Shown one piece after another: positions 10,562 through 23,178 of a stretch of 64,000 nucleotides of DNA. The DNA comes from an uncultured beta proteobacterium (GTDB lineage Bacteria; Pseudomonadota; Gammaproteobacteria; Burkholderiales; Burkholderiaceae): the NCBI GenBank assembly GCA_903821995.1, contig CAIJNI010000068.1, forward strand, positions 1-64,000, written 5' to 3'. Both the position numbers and the translations under genes were made by a program. Under the pieces are notes generated by a model, which made no database searches, was not told the DNA's origin, and saw only the letters and a list, made by a program, of their open reading frames with translations. Numbering within the stretch: position 1 is the stretch's first letter; each line of letters opens with the position of its first letter.

Positions 10562-12649
10562 ATGAATCAAATCGATATCGGAATATATTTCGCAATGGGA
10601 TGTGGTGTTTTAGCTGTTTTATATGGCTTATTCACTCGTAGTTGGATCCTTTCTCAAGACGCTGGTAATGCTAGGATGCAAGAAATTGCAGAAGCAATAC
10701 AGCAGGGGGCATCTGCCTATTTATCTCGCCAATACAAGACGATAGGGATCGTGGGAGTCGTTTTAGCTGTGCTAATAGCGGTCTTTTTAGATAGGTTTTT
10801 AGATAACACTTCTGCCATTCCCTTAACCGCCATTGGCTTTATTGTCGGGGCTGTTTTATCAGGTGCTTGCGGCTTTATTGGGATGAATGTTTCCGTCAGG
10901 GCTAATGTGAGAACTGCTCAGGCAGCTACTGTAGGGATGAAAGAAGCTTTTAATGTGGCATTTAAAGGTGGGGCTATTACGGGAATGTTGGTTGTAGGGC
11001 TTGGGATTTTAGGCGTAGGACTTTTTTATCTCTTTCTAAAGAGTCAGTCTCCACAGGCTGAGTTATCAGATGTCTTACATCCATTAATTGGGCTTGCCTT
11101 TGGTTCATCACTGATTTCAATTTTTGCACGTTTAGGGGGCGGAATTTTTACTAAAGGTGCTGACGTAGGAGCTGACCTTGTAGGTAAGGTTGAGGCAGGA
11201 ATACCTGAAGATGATCCAAGAAACCCAGCGGTGATCGCAGACAATGTGGGAGATAACGTTGGCGATTGTGCAGGTATGGCAGCGGACTTATTTGAAACAT
11301 ATGCTGTGACTTTGATTGCAACGATGGTACTTGGGGCTTTGACAATTAAATCAGCTGGTATTGCCGCTGTAGCTTATCCTTTAGTCTTAGGTGGGCTCTC
11401 AATCATTGCTTCGATTATTGGGTGTAGCTTTGTTAAAGCAACTCCAGAGATGAGAAATGTAATGCCAGCTTTATATAAGGGGCTCATTATTTCTGGTGTT
11501 CTCTCATTAATTGGCTTTTACTTTGTGACGAATTGGTTGATGCCGGATGATGTTGCTGGTGGAGCTGGCTCTTCGATTCGTTTATTTGGTTCAACTATTG
11601 TAGGGTTAGTTTTAACGGCAGTACTAGTTTGGATCACAGAATATTACACAGGTACAAACTATCCTCCTGTACAGCATATTGCTGAGGCATCCACTAAAGG
11701 GCACGGCACAAATATTATTGCTGGCCTTGGGATTGCTATGAAATCAACGGCTTGGCCTGTACTCTTCGTTTGTGTGGCTATCTACGCAGCATTTGCACTA
11801 TCAGGTATTTATGGAATTGCTGTTGCAGCAACTGCGATGTTGTCTATGGCTGGGATTGTGGTTGCTCTTGATGCTTATGGGCCGATTACAGATAACGCCG
11901 GTGGAATTGCAGAGATGGCTGAGTTACCTGAGTCTGTCAGGAACATTACGGATCCTTTAGATGCAGTTGGTAATACAACAAAGGCAGTGACTAAAGGTTA
12001 TGCCATTGGATCAGCCGGTTTAGCATCTTTAGTCTTGTTTGCTGACTACACTCATGCTCTTGAGAAGGTAGGTCAACACGTTAGTTTTGATTTATCTAAT
12101 CACATGGTCATTATTGGTCTCTTTATTGGTGGATTAATTCCTTACCTGTTTGGTGCCATGGCCATGGAAGCTGTTGGAAGGTCTGCTGGCGCGGTTGTTG
12201 AGGAAGTACGCCGCCAATTTAGAGAAATTAAGGGCATTATGGAAGGTACTGCAAAGCCAGAATATGCGCGCGCGGTAGATATGCTCACAACTGCTGCTAT
12301 TAAAGAGATGATTGTGCCATCTTTACTACCTGTAGTTGTCCCAATTTTGGTGGGTTTGTTCTTAGGACCGGAGGCTTTAGGCGGACTCTTAATGGGCACA
12401 ATTGTTACGGGTCTATTTGTTGCTATTTCAATGTGTACAGGTGGCGGTGCTTGGGATAATGCCAAAAAATATATTGAAGATGGTCATTTTGGTGGCAAAG
12501 GATCTGAGGCTCACAAGGCTGCAGTGACGGGTGATACTGTTGGCGATCCTTATAAAGATACTGCTGGCCCAGCTGTTAATCCTTTAATTAAGATCATTAA
12601 TATCGTGGCATTACTTATCGTGCCATTGATGCATTTTTCTGCAAAATGA
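10562..12649 (+). CDS. hppA: Membrane-bound proton-translocating pyrophosphatase, predicted K+-independent
   Basis: [63 protein letters not shown] (Lys variant). Confidence 0.95.
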   Translation: MNQIDIGIYFAMGCGVLAVLYGLFTRSWILSQDAGNARMQEIAEAIQQGASAYLSRQYKTIGIVGVVLAVLIAVFLDRFLDNTSAIPLTAIGFIVGAVLSGACGFIGMNVSVRANVRTAQAATVGMKEAFNVAFKGGAITGMLVVGLGILGVGLFYLFLKSQSPQAELSDVLHPLIGLAFGSSLISIFARLGGGIFTKGADVGADLVGKVEAGIPEDDPRNPAVIADNVGDNVGDCAGMAADLFETYAVTLIATMVLGALTIKSAGIAAVAYPLVLGGLSIIASIIGCSFVKATPEMRNVMPALYKGLIISGVLSLIGFYFVTNWLMPDDVAGGAGSSIRLFGSTIVGLVLTAVLVWITEYYTGTNYPPVQHIAEASTKGHGTNIIAGLGIAMKSTAWPVLFVCVAIYAAFALSGIYGIAVAATAMLSMAGIVVALDAYGPITDNAGGIAEMAELPESVRNITDPLDAVGNTTKAVTKGYAIGSAGLASLVLFADYTHALEKVGQHVSFDLSNHMVIIGLFIGGLIPYLFGAMAMEAVGRSAGAVVEEVRRQFREIKGIMEGTAKPEYARAVDMLTTAAIKEMIVPSLLPVVVPILVGLFLGPEALGGLLMGTIVTGLFVAISMCTGGGAWDNAKKYIEDGHFGGKGSEAHKAAVTGDTVGDPYKDTAGPAVNPLIKIINIVALLIVPLMHFSAK

Positions 12650-12671
12650 TTTGATTCACTGCAATAGAAAA

Positions 12672-12705
12672 CAGCCGTCAAGTTTGATCTTGACGGCTTT
12701 TTAAT
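12672..12705 (+). terminator. Rho-independent terminator after hppA
   Basis: AGCCGTCAAG-tttgat-CTTGACGGCT followed by TTTTTAATTT. Confidence 0.85.
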
Positions 12706-12732
12706 TTGTAATGCGTGAACAGTAGAGGGGGG

Positions 12733-13734
<1,002 letters not shown>

Positions 13735-13766
13735 TCACTTCGTCCGCGTGAGTTTACAATGACTTT

Positions 13767-16112
13767 ATGGCGAAAAAACCAATTCAAACAAGGTCAACGC
13801 ACCCCGAAAACAAATCCTCTGAGCAGGGGATAGGTCAAGTGACTTCTCAAAATACTGAGCGTTTCAATAAATTGCTGTCAGAAATCAAATGGCTGGCAGC
13901 TCTAGCGTCTTGCGTTGCTTTGTTTTTGATTTTAGTGACGTATTCCACAGGCGATCCTGCTTGGTCGAATAATTCTGGTGGAGCAGTTAAAAATATTGGT
14001 GGCAGGGCTGGGGCGTTCATTTCGGATTTGATGTTATTTATTTTTGGAATTTCAGCGTATTGGTGGGTTATTCTTTTTGCGAGAAGGGTCATGGATGGCT
14101 GGAAAAAAGTGTCCCCCCAAGAGCAAAATTCGAGTCAAATAACGCAACCTCAATTTTCTATTAAAGATTCATGGTTGGTAAGATGGTTAGGATTTCTAAT
14201 GACTTTGGGAGCAAGTGTTTCTCTTGAATCCATTCGTATGCATTCGCTTAAGGTAGCTCTTCCAAATCATCCTGGTGGAGTTATTGGAGAAATGATCGGC
14301 GATCCTCTTCAAGCCTTGTTGGGATTTACAGGCTCAACTTTATTTTTATTAGTTATATTTTTTGCAGGGTTATCTTTATTTCTCCATTTTTCTTGGATTA
14401 GCATCTCTGAGAAATTAGGACGATTTATGGAGTTAAGTTATTTGAGGCTTCGTTATAAGAAAGACCAAGAAGAGGATAGGAAAATTGGTGAACTTGCTGC
14501 TGTTGAGCGTGAAGAAATCGTTGATGAAGAATTAGAAAAATTTGATGATTTTGAGCCCGTTCATATTGTTAGGCAAAATCCAGTTGTTGAAAAGAGCTCG
14601 CGTGTTGAAAAAGAAAAGCAGCAACCACTTTTTTCAGAAATCGTTGATTCTGAGCTACCCCCTTTGTCCCTTCTTGATGAACCTCCAGAGGTGATTGAAA
14701 CCATTTCTGCTGATACGCTTGAATTTACTTCCCGTTTAATAGAACGAAAGTTAAAAGACTTTGGTGTTGAGGTGAGAGTGATTGCTGCCTATCCAGGGCC
14801 AATCATCACGCGCTATGAAATTGAGCCGGCGGTAGGTGTTAAGGGAAGTCAAATTGTTAATTTATCAAAAGATCTCAATCGCGCCTTAGGCACACAAGCA
14901 CTCCGGGTCGTAGAAACAATCCCCGGGAAAACTTGTATGGGTCTAGAAGTACCCAATCCTAAACGTCAAATGATTAGTTTGACAGAAATACTTAGTTCAC
15001 AAGTTTATAACTCAAGCAATTCTTTATTGACCTTAGCACTGGGGAAAGATATCTCGGGCCAACCCGTCGTATCAGACTTGGCAAAGATGCCACATATTTT
15101 AGTTGCAGGTACTACAGGTTCTGGAAAATCGGTTGGTATAAATGCGATGATTCTATCGCTTCTTTACAAAGCTAAGCCAGATGAAGTGCGTTTAATCCTA
15201 ATTGATCCCAAAATGCTAGAAATGGCAATGTATGAAGATATTCCGCATTTACTGACGCCTGTGGTTACCGATATGCGTCAAGCCAGTAATGCACTCAACT
15301 GGGCGGTCAAAGAGATGGACCGCCGATATAAATTAATGAGTAAATTTGGCGTTCGTAATCTAGCTGGATTTAATAAAAAAATTCAAGACGCAGAAGAAAG
15401 TGGCACGCACTTATTTAATCCTTTTAGCTTAACGCCGGAAGATCCTGAGCCCTTACACAAAGCACCAATGATCGTTATTGTGATTGATGAGTTGGCTGAT
15501 CTGATGATGGTGGTTGGTAAAAAATTAGAAGAACTGATTGCCAGAATTGCGCAGAAAGCACGTGCGGCAGGTATACACCTTGTTCTTGCTACGCAAAGAC
15601 CTAGCGTTGATGTGATCACAGGACTAATAAAAGCTAATGTTCCAACACGCTTATCCTTTCAGGTGAGTAGCCGGATCGATAGCCGCACAATTCTTGATCA
15701 ACAAGGTGCTGAAAGCCTCTTAGGAATGGGCGATATGCTCTATATGCCGCCGGGCACGGGGCATCCTGTTAGATTACATGGTGCATTTGTGTCGGATAAC
15801 GAGGTTCAGCGGGTCGTGAATTGGTTAAAAGAACGCAGTCCTGCGAACTATATTGAAAATGTCATTGAAGGACAGAGTGAGGAGGGTGGTGGCGATGATG
15901 GAGCTGGTGGTGAGGCTGATGCACTTTATGATCAGGCAGTAGCAATAGTTCTAGAGAACAAACGCGCCTCTATTTCTTTGGTGCAAAGGCACCTTCGAAT
16001 AGGCTATAACAGAGCTGCAAGAATGCTTGAAGATATGGAGCGTGCAGGCGTTGTTTCTAAAATGTCTGGCAGTGGTAATCGAGAGATTCTCGTACCTACC
16101 GGCAAAGACTAA
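13767..16112 (+). CDS. ftsK: DNA translocase FtsK
   Basis: N-terminal TMs, [21 protein letters not shown] Walker A, C-terminal gamma winged helix. Confidence 0.95.
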   Translation: MAKKPIQTRSTHPENKSSEQGIGQVTSQNTERFNKLLSEIKWLAALASCVALFLILVTYSTGDPAWSNNSGGAVKNIGGRAGAFISDLMLFIFGISAYWWVILFARRVMDGWKKVSPQEQNSSQITQPQFSIKDSWLVRWLGFLMTLGASVSLESIRMHSLKVALPNHPGGVIGEMIGDPLQALLGFTGSTLFLLVIFFAGLSLFLHFSWISISEKLGRFMELSYLRLRYKKDQEEDRKIGELAAVEREEIVDEELEKFDDFEPVHIVRQNPVVEKSSRVEKEKQQPLFSEIVDSELPPLSLLDEPPEVIETISADTLEFTSRLIERKLKDFGVEVRVIAAYPGPIITRYEIEPAVGVKGSQIVNLSKDLNRALGTQALRVVETIPGKTCMGLEVPNPKRQMISLTEILSSQVYNSSNSLLTLALGKDISGQPVVSDLAKMPHILVAGTTGSGKSVGINAMILSLLYKAKPDEVRLILIDPKMLEMAMYEDIPHLLTPVVTDMRQASNALNWAVKEMDRRYKLMSKFGVRNLAGFNKKIQDAEESGTHLFNPFSLTPEDPEPLHKAPMIVIVIDELADLMMVVGKKLEELIARIAQKARAAGIHLVLATQRPSVDVITGLIKANVPTRLSFQVSSRIDSRTILDQQGAESLLGMGDMLYMPPGTGHPVRLHGAFVSDNEVQRVVNWLKERSPANYIENVIEGQSEEGGGDDGAGGEADALYDQAVAIVLENKRASISLVQRHLRIGYNRAARMLEDMERAGVVSKMSGSGNREILVPTGKD

Positions 16113-16122
16113 GTTGACATCA

Positions 16123-16788
16123 ATGTTGAAATTATCATATGCACTTAAATTATTTGTGTTTGGAACGATGGTTCTACCGTATATTTTATTTGCGCAAGAT
16201 GGCGTGATTCAACTGAAGAACTTTGTTCAACAAGTCAAGAGTGCCGATGGCGAGTTTATACAGCAACAGGTCAGTTCCCAGTTGGGGAGTGATGGTAAGG
16301 CTCGAGTCACAAAAACCCTTGAAGGAAAGTTTTCTTTTTTGAGGCCAGGTAAATTTATTTGGGAAGTTCAAAAGCCTTTTGAGCAAAAAATGATAGCCGA
16401 TGGCAAACAGCTTATTTTATGGGATAAGGACCTTAATCAAGCAACTTATCGACCATCCAGTCAGGCGTTAGCAGCCACTCCAGCGGCAATTATTTTTGGG
16501 GATGTTGCATTAGATAAGTATTTTGATTTGAGCCCAGTGGGTGAAAAAGGTGGTTTAGTTTGGGTTGAATTGACCCCTAAGGTTGGTAAAGCCAATATTG
16601 AAGATATTCCATATAGCAAAATAGGAATTGGGATGAGTAATGATCTTCCACAGGCGATGGAGTTGAGAGATAACTTTGGTAATGTAGTGTTGCTGACACT
16701 GAGTAAAATAAAAACAAATACTGTTTCTAACCAAAATAGGTTTTTATTTAATCCTCCGGCAGGAACAGAAATCGTTAAGTTGCAATAA
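16123..16788 (+). CDS. lolA: Outer-membrane lipoprotein carrier protein
   Basis: Signal peptide plus EGKFSFLRPGKFIWEVQKPFEQKMIADGKQLILWDKDLNQATYR; start at ATG 16123 preferred to ORF start 16027. Confidence 0.9.
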   Translation: MLKLSYALKLFVFGTMVLPYILFAQDGVIQLKNFVQQVKSADGEFIQQQVSSQLGSDGKARVTKTLEGKFSFLRPGKFIWEVQKPFEQKMIADGKQLILWDKDLNQATYRPSSQALAATPAAIIFGDVALDKYFDLSPVGEKGGLVWVELTPKVGKANIEDIPYSKIGIGMSNDLPQAMELRDNFGNVVLLTLSKIKTNTVSNQNRFLFNPPAGTEIVKLQ

Positions 16789-16806
16789 ATTAAAAGGTAT
16801 TAAGAA

Positions 16807-18138
16807 ATGATTGATCCGCAGTTACTTCGTAAAGATATTGAATTTGTAGCAGCGCGTTTGCTGCAGCGAAAATTTATTTTAGATAAAGAGATGTTTATTC
16901 GCCTTGAAAACAGTCGTAAGCAAGTTCAAGCAAAGGCAGAGGAACTGCAAGGAAAACGAAATCAATTAGCAAAAGCTATTGGTATGAAAAAATCAAAAGG
17001 AGAGGATGCCTCAAGTGAAATGCTCGAAGCAACTACTGTTAATGAATCCTTAGTATTAATATCTCAAGATTTAGAAAAAATCCAGTTTGAGTTAAATCAA
17101 TTTTTTTTAAACATACCTAATTTGCCACATGAGTCTGTGCCGAGTGGTCGAGATGAAACTGAGAATCAAGAAATAAAAAAATGGGGCATTACTCCGCAGT
17201 TTTCATTTTCCATTAAAGACCACGTAGAAATTGGTTTGTTGCATGGTCTTGATTTTGAATCAGCAGCAAAAATAAGTGGTTCAAGGTTCGTCGTGTTGAG
17301 AGGTCAATTAGCTAGAATTCATAGAGCGCTTGCCCAATATATGATGGATTTGCACACACTTAAGCATGGGTACGAAGAAATAAATGTTCCGTTGATGGTT
17401 AATGCTGCGAGTATGCGCGGAACTGGCCAGCTTCCTAAATTTGAAGATGATCTCTTCAAAGTGCCGCGAAAAATGGGTGGTAAAGAAGAGGGTGAAGATG
17501 GGGAGGCAAGGATAGAGAATTTTTATCTTATTCCTACCTCAGAGGTGCCTGTCACCAATATGGCGCAAGATAAAATTTTTACTTCAGAAGAGATGCCGCA
17601 AAAATTTGTTGCGCATACACCATGCTTTAGGTCTGAGGCCGGGAGCTATGGAAGAGATGTGAAGGGAATGATTCGTCAGCATCAATTTGAAAAAGTTGAA
17701 CTTGTACAAATGGTCAAGCCAGAAGATAGTTTAACGGCTTTAGAGCAGCTCACTCTTGATGCTGAGGCTGTTTTAGAAGGCTTGGAAATCCCCTATCGAC
17801 GACTACTCCTGTGTACTGGAGATATGGGCTTTGGAAGTATGAAGACTTACGATTTAGAAGCGTGGGTTCCATCACAAAATACATATCGTGAGATTAGTTC
17901 ATGCTCAACGATGGGAGATTTTCAGGCAAGAAGAATGCAAGCGAGATTTAAAGTTGGGCAAGCCAAACCAGAGCTGATACATACACTTAATGGTTCAGGT
18001 GTAGCAATTGGCCGGTGTTTAGTCGCACTTGTTGAAAATCATCAGTTAGAAGATGGTAGTATTCGGATACCCAAAGTATTGATTCCATATATGAATGGAA
18101 TAGAAGTGCTTAAGTCGCATGTAAGTACTAAGAAGTAA
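16807..18138 (+). CDS. serS: Seryl-tRNA synthetase
   Basis: [62 protein letters not shown]. Confidence 0.97.
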   Translation: MIDPQLLRKDIEFVAARLLQRKFILDKEMFIRLENSRKQVQAKAEELQGKRNQLAKAIGMKKSKGEDASSEMLEATTVNESLVLISQDLEKIQFELNQFFLNIPNLPHESVPSGRDETENQEIKKWGITPQFSFSIKDHVEIGLLHGLDFESAAKISGSRFVVLRGQLARIHRALAQYMMDLHTLKHGYEEINVPLMVNAASMRGTGQLPKFEDDLFKVPRKMGGKEEGEDGEARIENFYLIPTSEVPVTNMAQDKIFTSEEMPQKFVAHTPCFRSEAGSYGRDVKGMIRQHQFEKVELVQMVKPEDSLTALEQLTLDAEAVLEGLEIPYRRLLLCTGDMGFGSMKTYDLEAWVPSQNTYREISSCSTMGDFQARRMQARFKVGQAKPELIHTLNGSGVAIGRCLVALVENHQLEDGSIRIPKVLIPYMNGIEVLKSHVSTKK

Positions 18139-18141
18139 ACA

Positions 18142-18231
<90 letters not shown>

Positions 18232-18384
18232 CCAGTATTTACGTAACATAAGAGCTTTTACTCTCTTGAAAACTGCATTTGTGGTGAGATATCACCTTTA
18301 TCCGCGTAACTTAGAGCTGATAAATAGTTTTGGTAGGTTCGGTTTTATTAACATCATTTGAGATGAATGACTTTAAAAGTTTTT

Positions 18385-19161
18385 CTATTCGGCAGAAACG
18401 CCTTTTAAAAGCTCATGTTGAACTTTCTCAAGAGCTAGCGCGAGAGATGCGCGGCAATTTTTTTCTAATTCTTTAGTTAACCTGACCTCTGGAACAACAA
18501 TACTTAAAGCCCCAAGTGGTTTTGTGCCCAATCCAAAGACTGGAACAGCAAAGGCAGCAACACCGGGAGTATTCTCACTTCGTGACGTCATGATGCCATC
18601 ATTAGAGTCTTTTTTGATTCTTTTTCTAAGATCTAGCTCATTGATCGCTGTCTTATTAGTGACGAGATCTAGTTTTGCTTGTTTAAAAAATAGTTGGAGT
18701 TGTTCTTCAGACAATGCATTTAATATAGCTTTTCCTGCGGCGGTTGAGTGGAGTGGAAATTTGACCTTACTATTGACTCTATAGTTAAGTGGGTAGCTCG
18801 CTTCAACACCTAAGACGCGCTCAACATAAGTATCTTTAAAAAGATAAAAAGCAGAAGCTTCTTTAGTTTTTTCGGTCATCCAGTTTAATTGGAGTTGAGC
18901 AATATTCAGAATGTTGCTAGAGTTTTTGCCAAGATGCAAAAGTTCGAAAAAAGCCGGTCCAAGAGAATAGGTATTATCAGGGCTAATTTTTTTAAGGTAG
19001 TTTCTATCTGCTAAATTTTTAAGGATGCCAGTTAAGCTACTTTTAGGAATATTTAGGCTATAGGCAATTTCAGAATGGGATGCCGAGTTCCCTCTTCTAC
19101 TTAAAAACTCTAAAACATCTAGAACTCGATCGGCTGATTTTATAGAAGAATCGGATGACAT
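18385..19161 (-). CDS. IclR family transcriptional regulator
   Basis: RVLDVLEFLSRRGNSASHSEIAYSLNIPKSSLTGILKNL HTH plus C-terminal effector domain. Confidence 0.93.
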   Translation of the reverse strand: MSSDSSIKSADRVLDVLEFLSRRGNSASHSEIAYSLNIPKSSLTGILKNLADRNYLKKISPDNTYSLGPAFFELLHLGKNSSNILNIAQLQLNWMTEKTKEASAFYLFKDTYVERVLGVEASYPLNYRVNSKVKFPLHSTAAGKAILNALSEEQLQLFFKQAKLDLVTNKTAINELDLRKRIKKDSNDGIMTSRSENTPGVAAFAVPVFGLGTKPLGALSIVVPEVRLTKELEKNCRASLALALEKVQHELLKGVSAE

Positions 19162-19224
19162 AAATTTTGCTTTCTGAAGGGAAAAATTTTGACTAAATGA
19201 TTGTTAGATGCTAAAATATAAACA

Positions 19225-19242
19225 TGTTCATATATATGAACA
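19225..19242. promoter_or_regulatory. Candidate IclR-family operator, TGTTCATATATATGAACA
   Basis: Perfect 18-bp palindrome in the divergent spacer between the regulator and the operon. Confidence 0.6.
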
Positions 19243-19310
19243 AAATATATTAAAGCGCAAATTAAATCAAGAGAAATACATCATCTTGGTCGGGCGTGGA
19301 GGAGACACTC

Positions 19311-20282
19311 ATGAAAGTTGTAAAACTGATTAGCCAGATAATTTCTATTCTGTGCTTATTTTTAAACTTCCCCAATAGCATGGCAGCATTTCCCGAAAGA
19401 CCCATTTCGATGGTGGTCTCTTTTGCTCCAGGTGGCGCTACTGATATTACTGCACGGATTGTTTCAACTGCTATGACTAAAAACATGGGGCAGCAAATTG
19501 TGGTTGATAATCGTCCTGGAGTTGGAGGTGCTGTAGCTGTTGGAGTTGTAAAAAGTGCTAAAGCTAATGGTTACACATTGATGCTAACTTCCAGTGTTTA
19601 TGTCGTAACTCCAAGTCTTAAGAAACCATCTCCATATGATCCGGTAAAAGATTTTATTCCCGTCTGTGAAATTGGGGATGCGCCTAACGTTATCGTAGTC
19701 AAAGCAGATTCTAAGATAAATACGCTGAGTGATCTCATTGCATTAGCGCGAAAAGATGCTGCAGGAGTGAGTTACGGTAGTCCGGGAACTGGAACAACGC
19801 CTCATTTAGCAGGTGAGGTATTACAAATTCGTGAAAATATAAAGATGACCCACATTCCTTACAAAGGAGCTGGTCCAGCAATGACAGATCTTTTGGGTGG
19901 TCACACACAAGTGCTATTTAGTAGTTTGGCTTCGGTAATTTCTAATATTCAAGCAGGTCAGGTGCGTGCCATTGCTCAAACTGGAGAAAAAAAGTGGCCT
20001 GACCTTCAACAAGTGCCGACCTTAGCTGAATTAGGTATTCAAAATGCAGTATCAGATACTTTTCAAGCAATCTTTGTGGTTGCTGGCACCCCACCTGAAA
20101 TTGTTAGTCAGTTAACTAAACAATGTTTAGCCGCACTTAAACAACCAGAGGTCATCGAAAGTTTAAAGCAGGCAGGGTTAGCAACTACAGCAGTAGATTC
20201 AGAAGGATTGCATAAAAGAATTTTGAGAGAAGTGCCTTATTGGAAAGAAGTCATTGATAAAGGTGGCATTAAGGCAGAGTAG
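19311..20282 (+). CDS. Bug/TctC family tripartite tricarboxylate transporter substrate-binding protein
   Basis: Signal peptide; FPERPISMVVSFAPGGATDITARIV, VDNRPGVGGAVA. Confidence 0.93.
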   Translation: MKVVKLISQIISILCLFLNFPNSMAAFPERPISMVVSFAPGGATDITARIVSTAMTKNMGQQIVVDNRPGVGGAVAVGVVKSAKANGYTLMLTSSVYVVTPSLKKPSPYDPVKDFIPVCEIGDAPNVIVVKADSKINTLSDLIALARKDAAGVSYGSPGTGTTPHLAGEVLQIRENIKMTHIPYKGAGPAMTDLLGGHTQVLFSSLASVISNIQAGQVRAIAQTGEKKWPDLQQVPTLAELGIQNAVSDTFQAIFVVAGTPPEIVSQLTKQCLAALKQPEVIESLKQAGLATTAVDSEGLHKRILREVPYWKEVIDKGGIKAE

Positions 20283-20318
20283 GTGTTTTCTTAATATATA
20301 AATTAATAGGAGAAAAAA

Positions 20319-21116
20319 ATGAAAATATGGTGGCAGAGTAGTACCCCAATACATCGTTTAGATGATTATCGCAATACTCTAACAAAGAATATCAATGAGC
20401 TAAAAAGATCTGATGTAGAAGTTCATGTGAATGGAGTAGATGACGGTTCTATGGACCTTCATTACAATGCCGTGGTAGCCATTAATAGTTATGGTGTTGG
20501 CGGTGTTCTGAATAAAATGATGCAAGCTGAAGAACAAGGTTATGACGCAATAGCCATCGGATGCTTTTTAGATCCTGCGATGCAAGAAGCTCGTGAAATT
20601 TTAAAGATTCCCGTCTTTGGTTTAGGTGAAACTAGCATGATGATGGCGTGTATGTATGGACATCGATTTTCAGGGATCGCTTTTCATAAGAAGCAATCAC
20701 AATACTACGATCGTAAAGCATTTGAATACGGATTATCGGCAAGACATATTCCGTTTGGTGACTTAGGTATCGATTTTAATGAAGTACAGAAAGCGTTTAC
20801 AGATCCGGGGCAAATGACAGACAACTTCTTAAAGGAATCTAGACGTTTAGCTGCTGAAGGTGCAGAGGTTATTCTTGCAGCTTGCGCAACAGTGAACGCC
20901 ATTATTCGTCGAGAAAATATTAAAGAAGTCGATGGCGCTTTGATTATGGATTGCAATGCAGTTTTACTAAAGACAACAGAGGCAATGGCTGACTTGAGTA
21001 AAACAATTGGCTTAACATCTAGCCGTAGCCTTTTGTATCAATCACCAGGAAAAGCTGCAATTGATCAATGGAAGAAAATTTATGGATTTAGGTCTGCTGC
21101 GCAGCTAAAGTCTTAA
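20319..21116 (+). CDS. Asp/Glu racemase (hydantoin racemase-like) family protein
   Basis: Two Cys motifs AIAIGCFLDPAMQEAR and VILAACATVNAI typical of the fold. Confidence 0.8.
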   Translation: MKIWWQSSTPIHRLDDYRNTLTKNINELKRSDVEVHVNGVDDGSMDLHYNAVVAINSYGVGGVLNKMMQAEEQGYDAIAIGCFLDPAMQEAREILKIPVFGLGETSMMMACMYGHRFSGIAFHKKQSQYYDRKAFEYGLSARHIPFGDLGIDFNEVQKAFTDPGQMTDNFLKESRRLAAEGAEVILAACATVNAIIRRENIKEVDGALIMDCNAVLLKTTEAMADLSKTIGLTSSRSLLYQSPGKAAIDQWKKIYGFRSAAQLKS

Positions 21117-21144
21117 CAGTTAACTAAAGGCTTGTGATTGAGAA

Positions 21145-22023
21145 ATGAGACATATTAGAACGGCTTTATACGCACCTGGAATTAACACGAAGGTGATGCA
21201 AAAAGCGATGACTACTGCTGTTGATGCTGTAATTTTTGATTTGGAAGACTCAGTTCCTATTGCCTCAAAGGGGCAAGCTCGAGAGTTAGTCAGGCAAGCG
21301 ATTACAGAATTACATCACTCCACAGCAGAGGTAAAGCCTTATGTTATGGTGAGAACAAATGCTGCAGATACTGGTTTATTAGAGGATGATATCCGAGCGA
21401 TGTGTGTTGAAGGCTTAGGTATGTTGTTTATCCCTAAGGCAGAACAGATCGCAGATATTTCTCAGGCGAGCCAGCTGATTGAGCAGCTCGAAAAAGATCG
21501 GAAACTTTCTGATATTGCGATAGGTTTACAAATTGAGACTGCACTTGGCGTATACAATTGCTATCCACTGATTAAGGCATCTCCACGAGTACAACTCACT
21601 TCCATTGGTACGGCAAAAGATGGTGACTTACAAAATGACTTAGCATGTGGTTGGTCAGTCGATGGCATAGAAATGCTATATGCCCGATCAAAAGTTTTAT
21701 TAGACTCACGAGCTGCTGGAAATGTAACGCCAATTGATGGAGTGTTTGCAAATTTAAATGATGATGCTGGATTATTAGTAGAATCAACTTTATCTGCAAA
21801 ATTGGGGTATGTAGGTAGAACAATTATTCACCCTAAGCAAATTCAGGCAGTTGAACAAGCTTACGGAATTCCTCAATCGACCCTAGATTACTACGCCAAT
21901 CTTATTGAAGAATTTGAGAAAGCTGAGAAACAAGGAATTGCGGCGATCAAAGTTAACGATCAACTAGTGGACTATGCGATGTATCGACAGGCCAAACGAA
22001 TTATTTCAATTTATCAAAAGTAA
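21145..22023 (+). CDS. HpcH/HpaI (CitE-like) CoA ester lyase
   Basis: RTALYAPGINTKVMQKA...AVIFDLEDSVP, FIPKAE, GRTIIHPKQI. Confidence 0.88.
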   Translation: MRHIRTALYAPGINTKVMQKAMTTAVDAVIFDLEDSVPIASKGQARELVRQAITELHHSTAEVKPYVMVRTNAADTGLLEDDIRAMCVEGLGMLFIPKAEQIADISQASQLIEQLEKDRKLSDIAIGLQIETALGVYNCYPLIKASPRVQLTSIGTAKDGDLQNDLACGWSVDGIEMLYARSKVLLDSRAAGNVTPIDGVFANLNDDAGLLVESTLSAKLGYVGRTIIHPKQIQAVEQAYGIPQSTLDYYANLIEEFEKAEKQGIAAIKVNDQLVDYAMYRQAKRIISIYQK

Positions 22024-22027
22024 AAAA

Positions 22028-23170
22028 ATGAACTTCGAATTAAGTAATGATCAGCAAAATATTCAACATCATTTAAATGATTTGCTCAAGGATATTTGTA
22101 CCCCTGAATATGTGAGTCAATGTGACGAACAGCAAAAACCTCCTAGAGAAGCATTTGATGCGTTAGCCAAAAATGGGTGGTTAGGTTTGATTGGACCTGA
22201 AGAATATGGCGGTGCAGGCGGGAGTCCAACTGACCTTGCTGTCATGCTCGATACATTAGGTTATCACTTTGAAGAGTTAGGTTTATGGGTATTTCGAAAC
22301 TTAACTTATGGTTGTTTTGCAGTTTTAAAGCACGGAACAAAAGAACAAATTGAGCACATGGTTCCCAAAGTGTTAAAAGGAGAACTCTCATTTTGTTTCG
22401 GTTTAACTGAGCCAGATTCAGGTTCAGATGCGAGTGCATTGAAATTAAAAGCAGTGCATGACGGCACAGATTACATTGTGAATGGCCGTAAAGTATATAC
22501 ATCTGGAATGGATATCAGCGACTATTGCATCTTAGTCACAAGAACTAAGGTGTTAGAAAAGAAACAGCAAGGGATTACTAATTTTTTAGTTGATACTAAA
22601 TTACCGGGTATTGAGGTAAAAAAACTTGCAACCCTAGGACAGCGTTCTATTGGGACTACTGAGGTTTTATATAGTAATACACGCGTACCAGAAAGTGCCA
22701 TGTTAGGGGAGTTAGATCAAGGTTGGAAATGTGTTGATAATTACTTATGTTATGAAAGATTATGTTTATCAGCAGCTAGAACTGGCGCAGCAAGAGCAGC
22801 TTTTGAATATGCTTTAGAGTATGCAAAATCAAGAGAGCAATTTGGTCGGCCTATTGGAAAGTTTCAAGCTGTGTCGCATAAATTAGCTGAAATGAAATCG
22901 ATGCTTGATATTTCCCAAACGATGGTATATCGCTATGCTTGGCTTGTTGAGAATAAAAAAGATACACGTGCAGATGCTGCAATATTAAAGTTATATACTG
23001 CTGAGTCATATAAATCTATAGCAGATATGAGTTTGCAAATTTTAGGGGGCTACGGATATTGCATGGAATATCCAATGCAGCGTTTCTTTAGAGACTCACG
23101 GTTAGCTACTATTGGTGGCGGTACATCAGAAATACAAAAAAATATTATTGCTACTAGTTTAGGTCTATAA
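22028..23170 (+). CDS. Acyl-CoA dehydrogenase
   Basis: GLTEPDSGSDASALK, SREQFGRPIGKFQAVSHKLAEM, GGGTSEIQKNI; start at ATG 22028. Confidence 0.93.
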   Translation: MNFELSNDQQNIQHHLNDLLKDICTPEYVSQCDEQQKPPREAFDALAKNGWLGLIGPEEYGGAGGSPTDLAVMLDTLGYHFEELGLWVFRNLTYGCFAVLKHGTKEQIEHMVPKVLKGELSFCFGLTEPDSGSDASALKLKAVHDGTDYIVNGRKVYTSGMDISDYCILVTRTKVLEKKQQGITNFLVDTKLPGIEVKKLATLGQRSIGTTEVLYSNTRVPESAMLGELDQGWKCVDNYLCYERLCLSAARTGAARAAFEYALEYAKSREQFGRPIGKFQAVSHKLAEMKSMLDISQTMVYRYAWLVENKKDTRADAAILKLYTAESYKSIADMSLQILGGYGYCMEYPMQRFFRDSRLATIGGGTSEIQKNIIATSLGL

Positions 23171-23178
23171 GGTTTACT

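Noticed and set aside
18232-18384. Possible integration scar downstream of tRNA-Ser
   Set aside because: No integrase and no recognisable repeat of the tRNA 3' end in the window; only a weak imperfect repeat (cgtaaca-taagagct / cgtaac-ttagagct).
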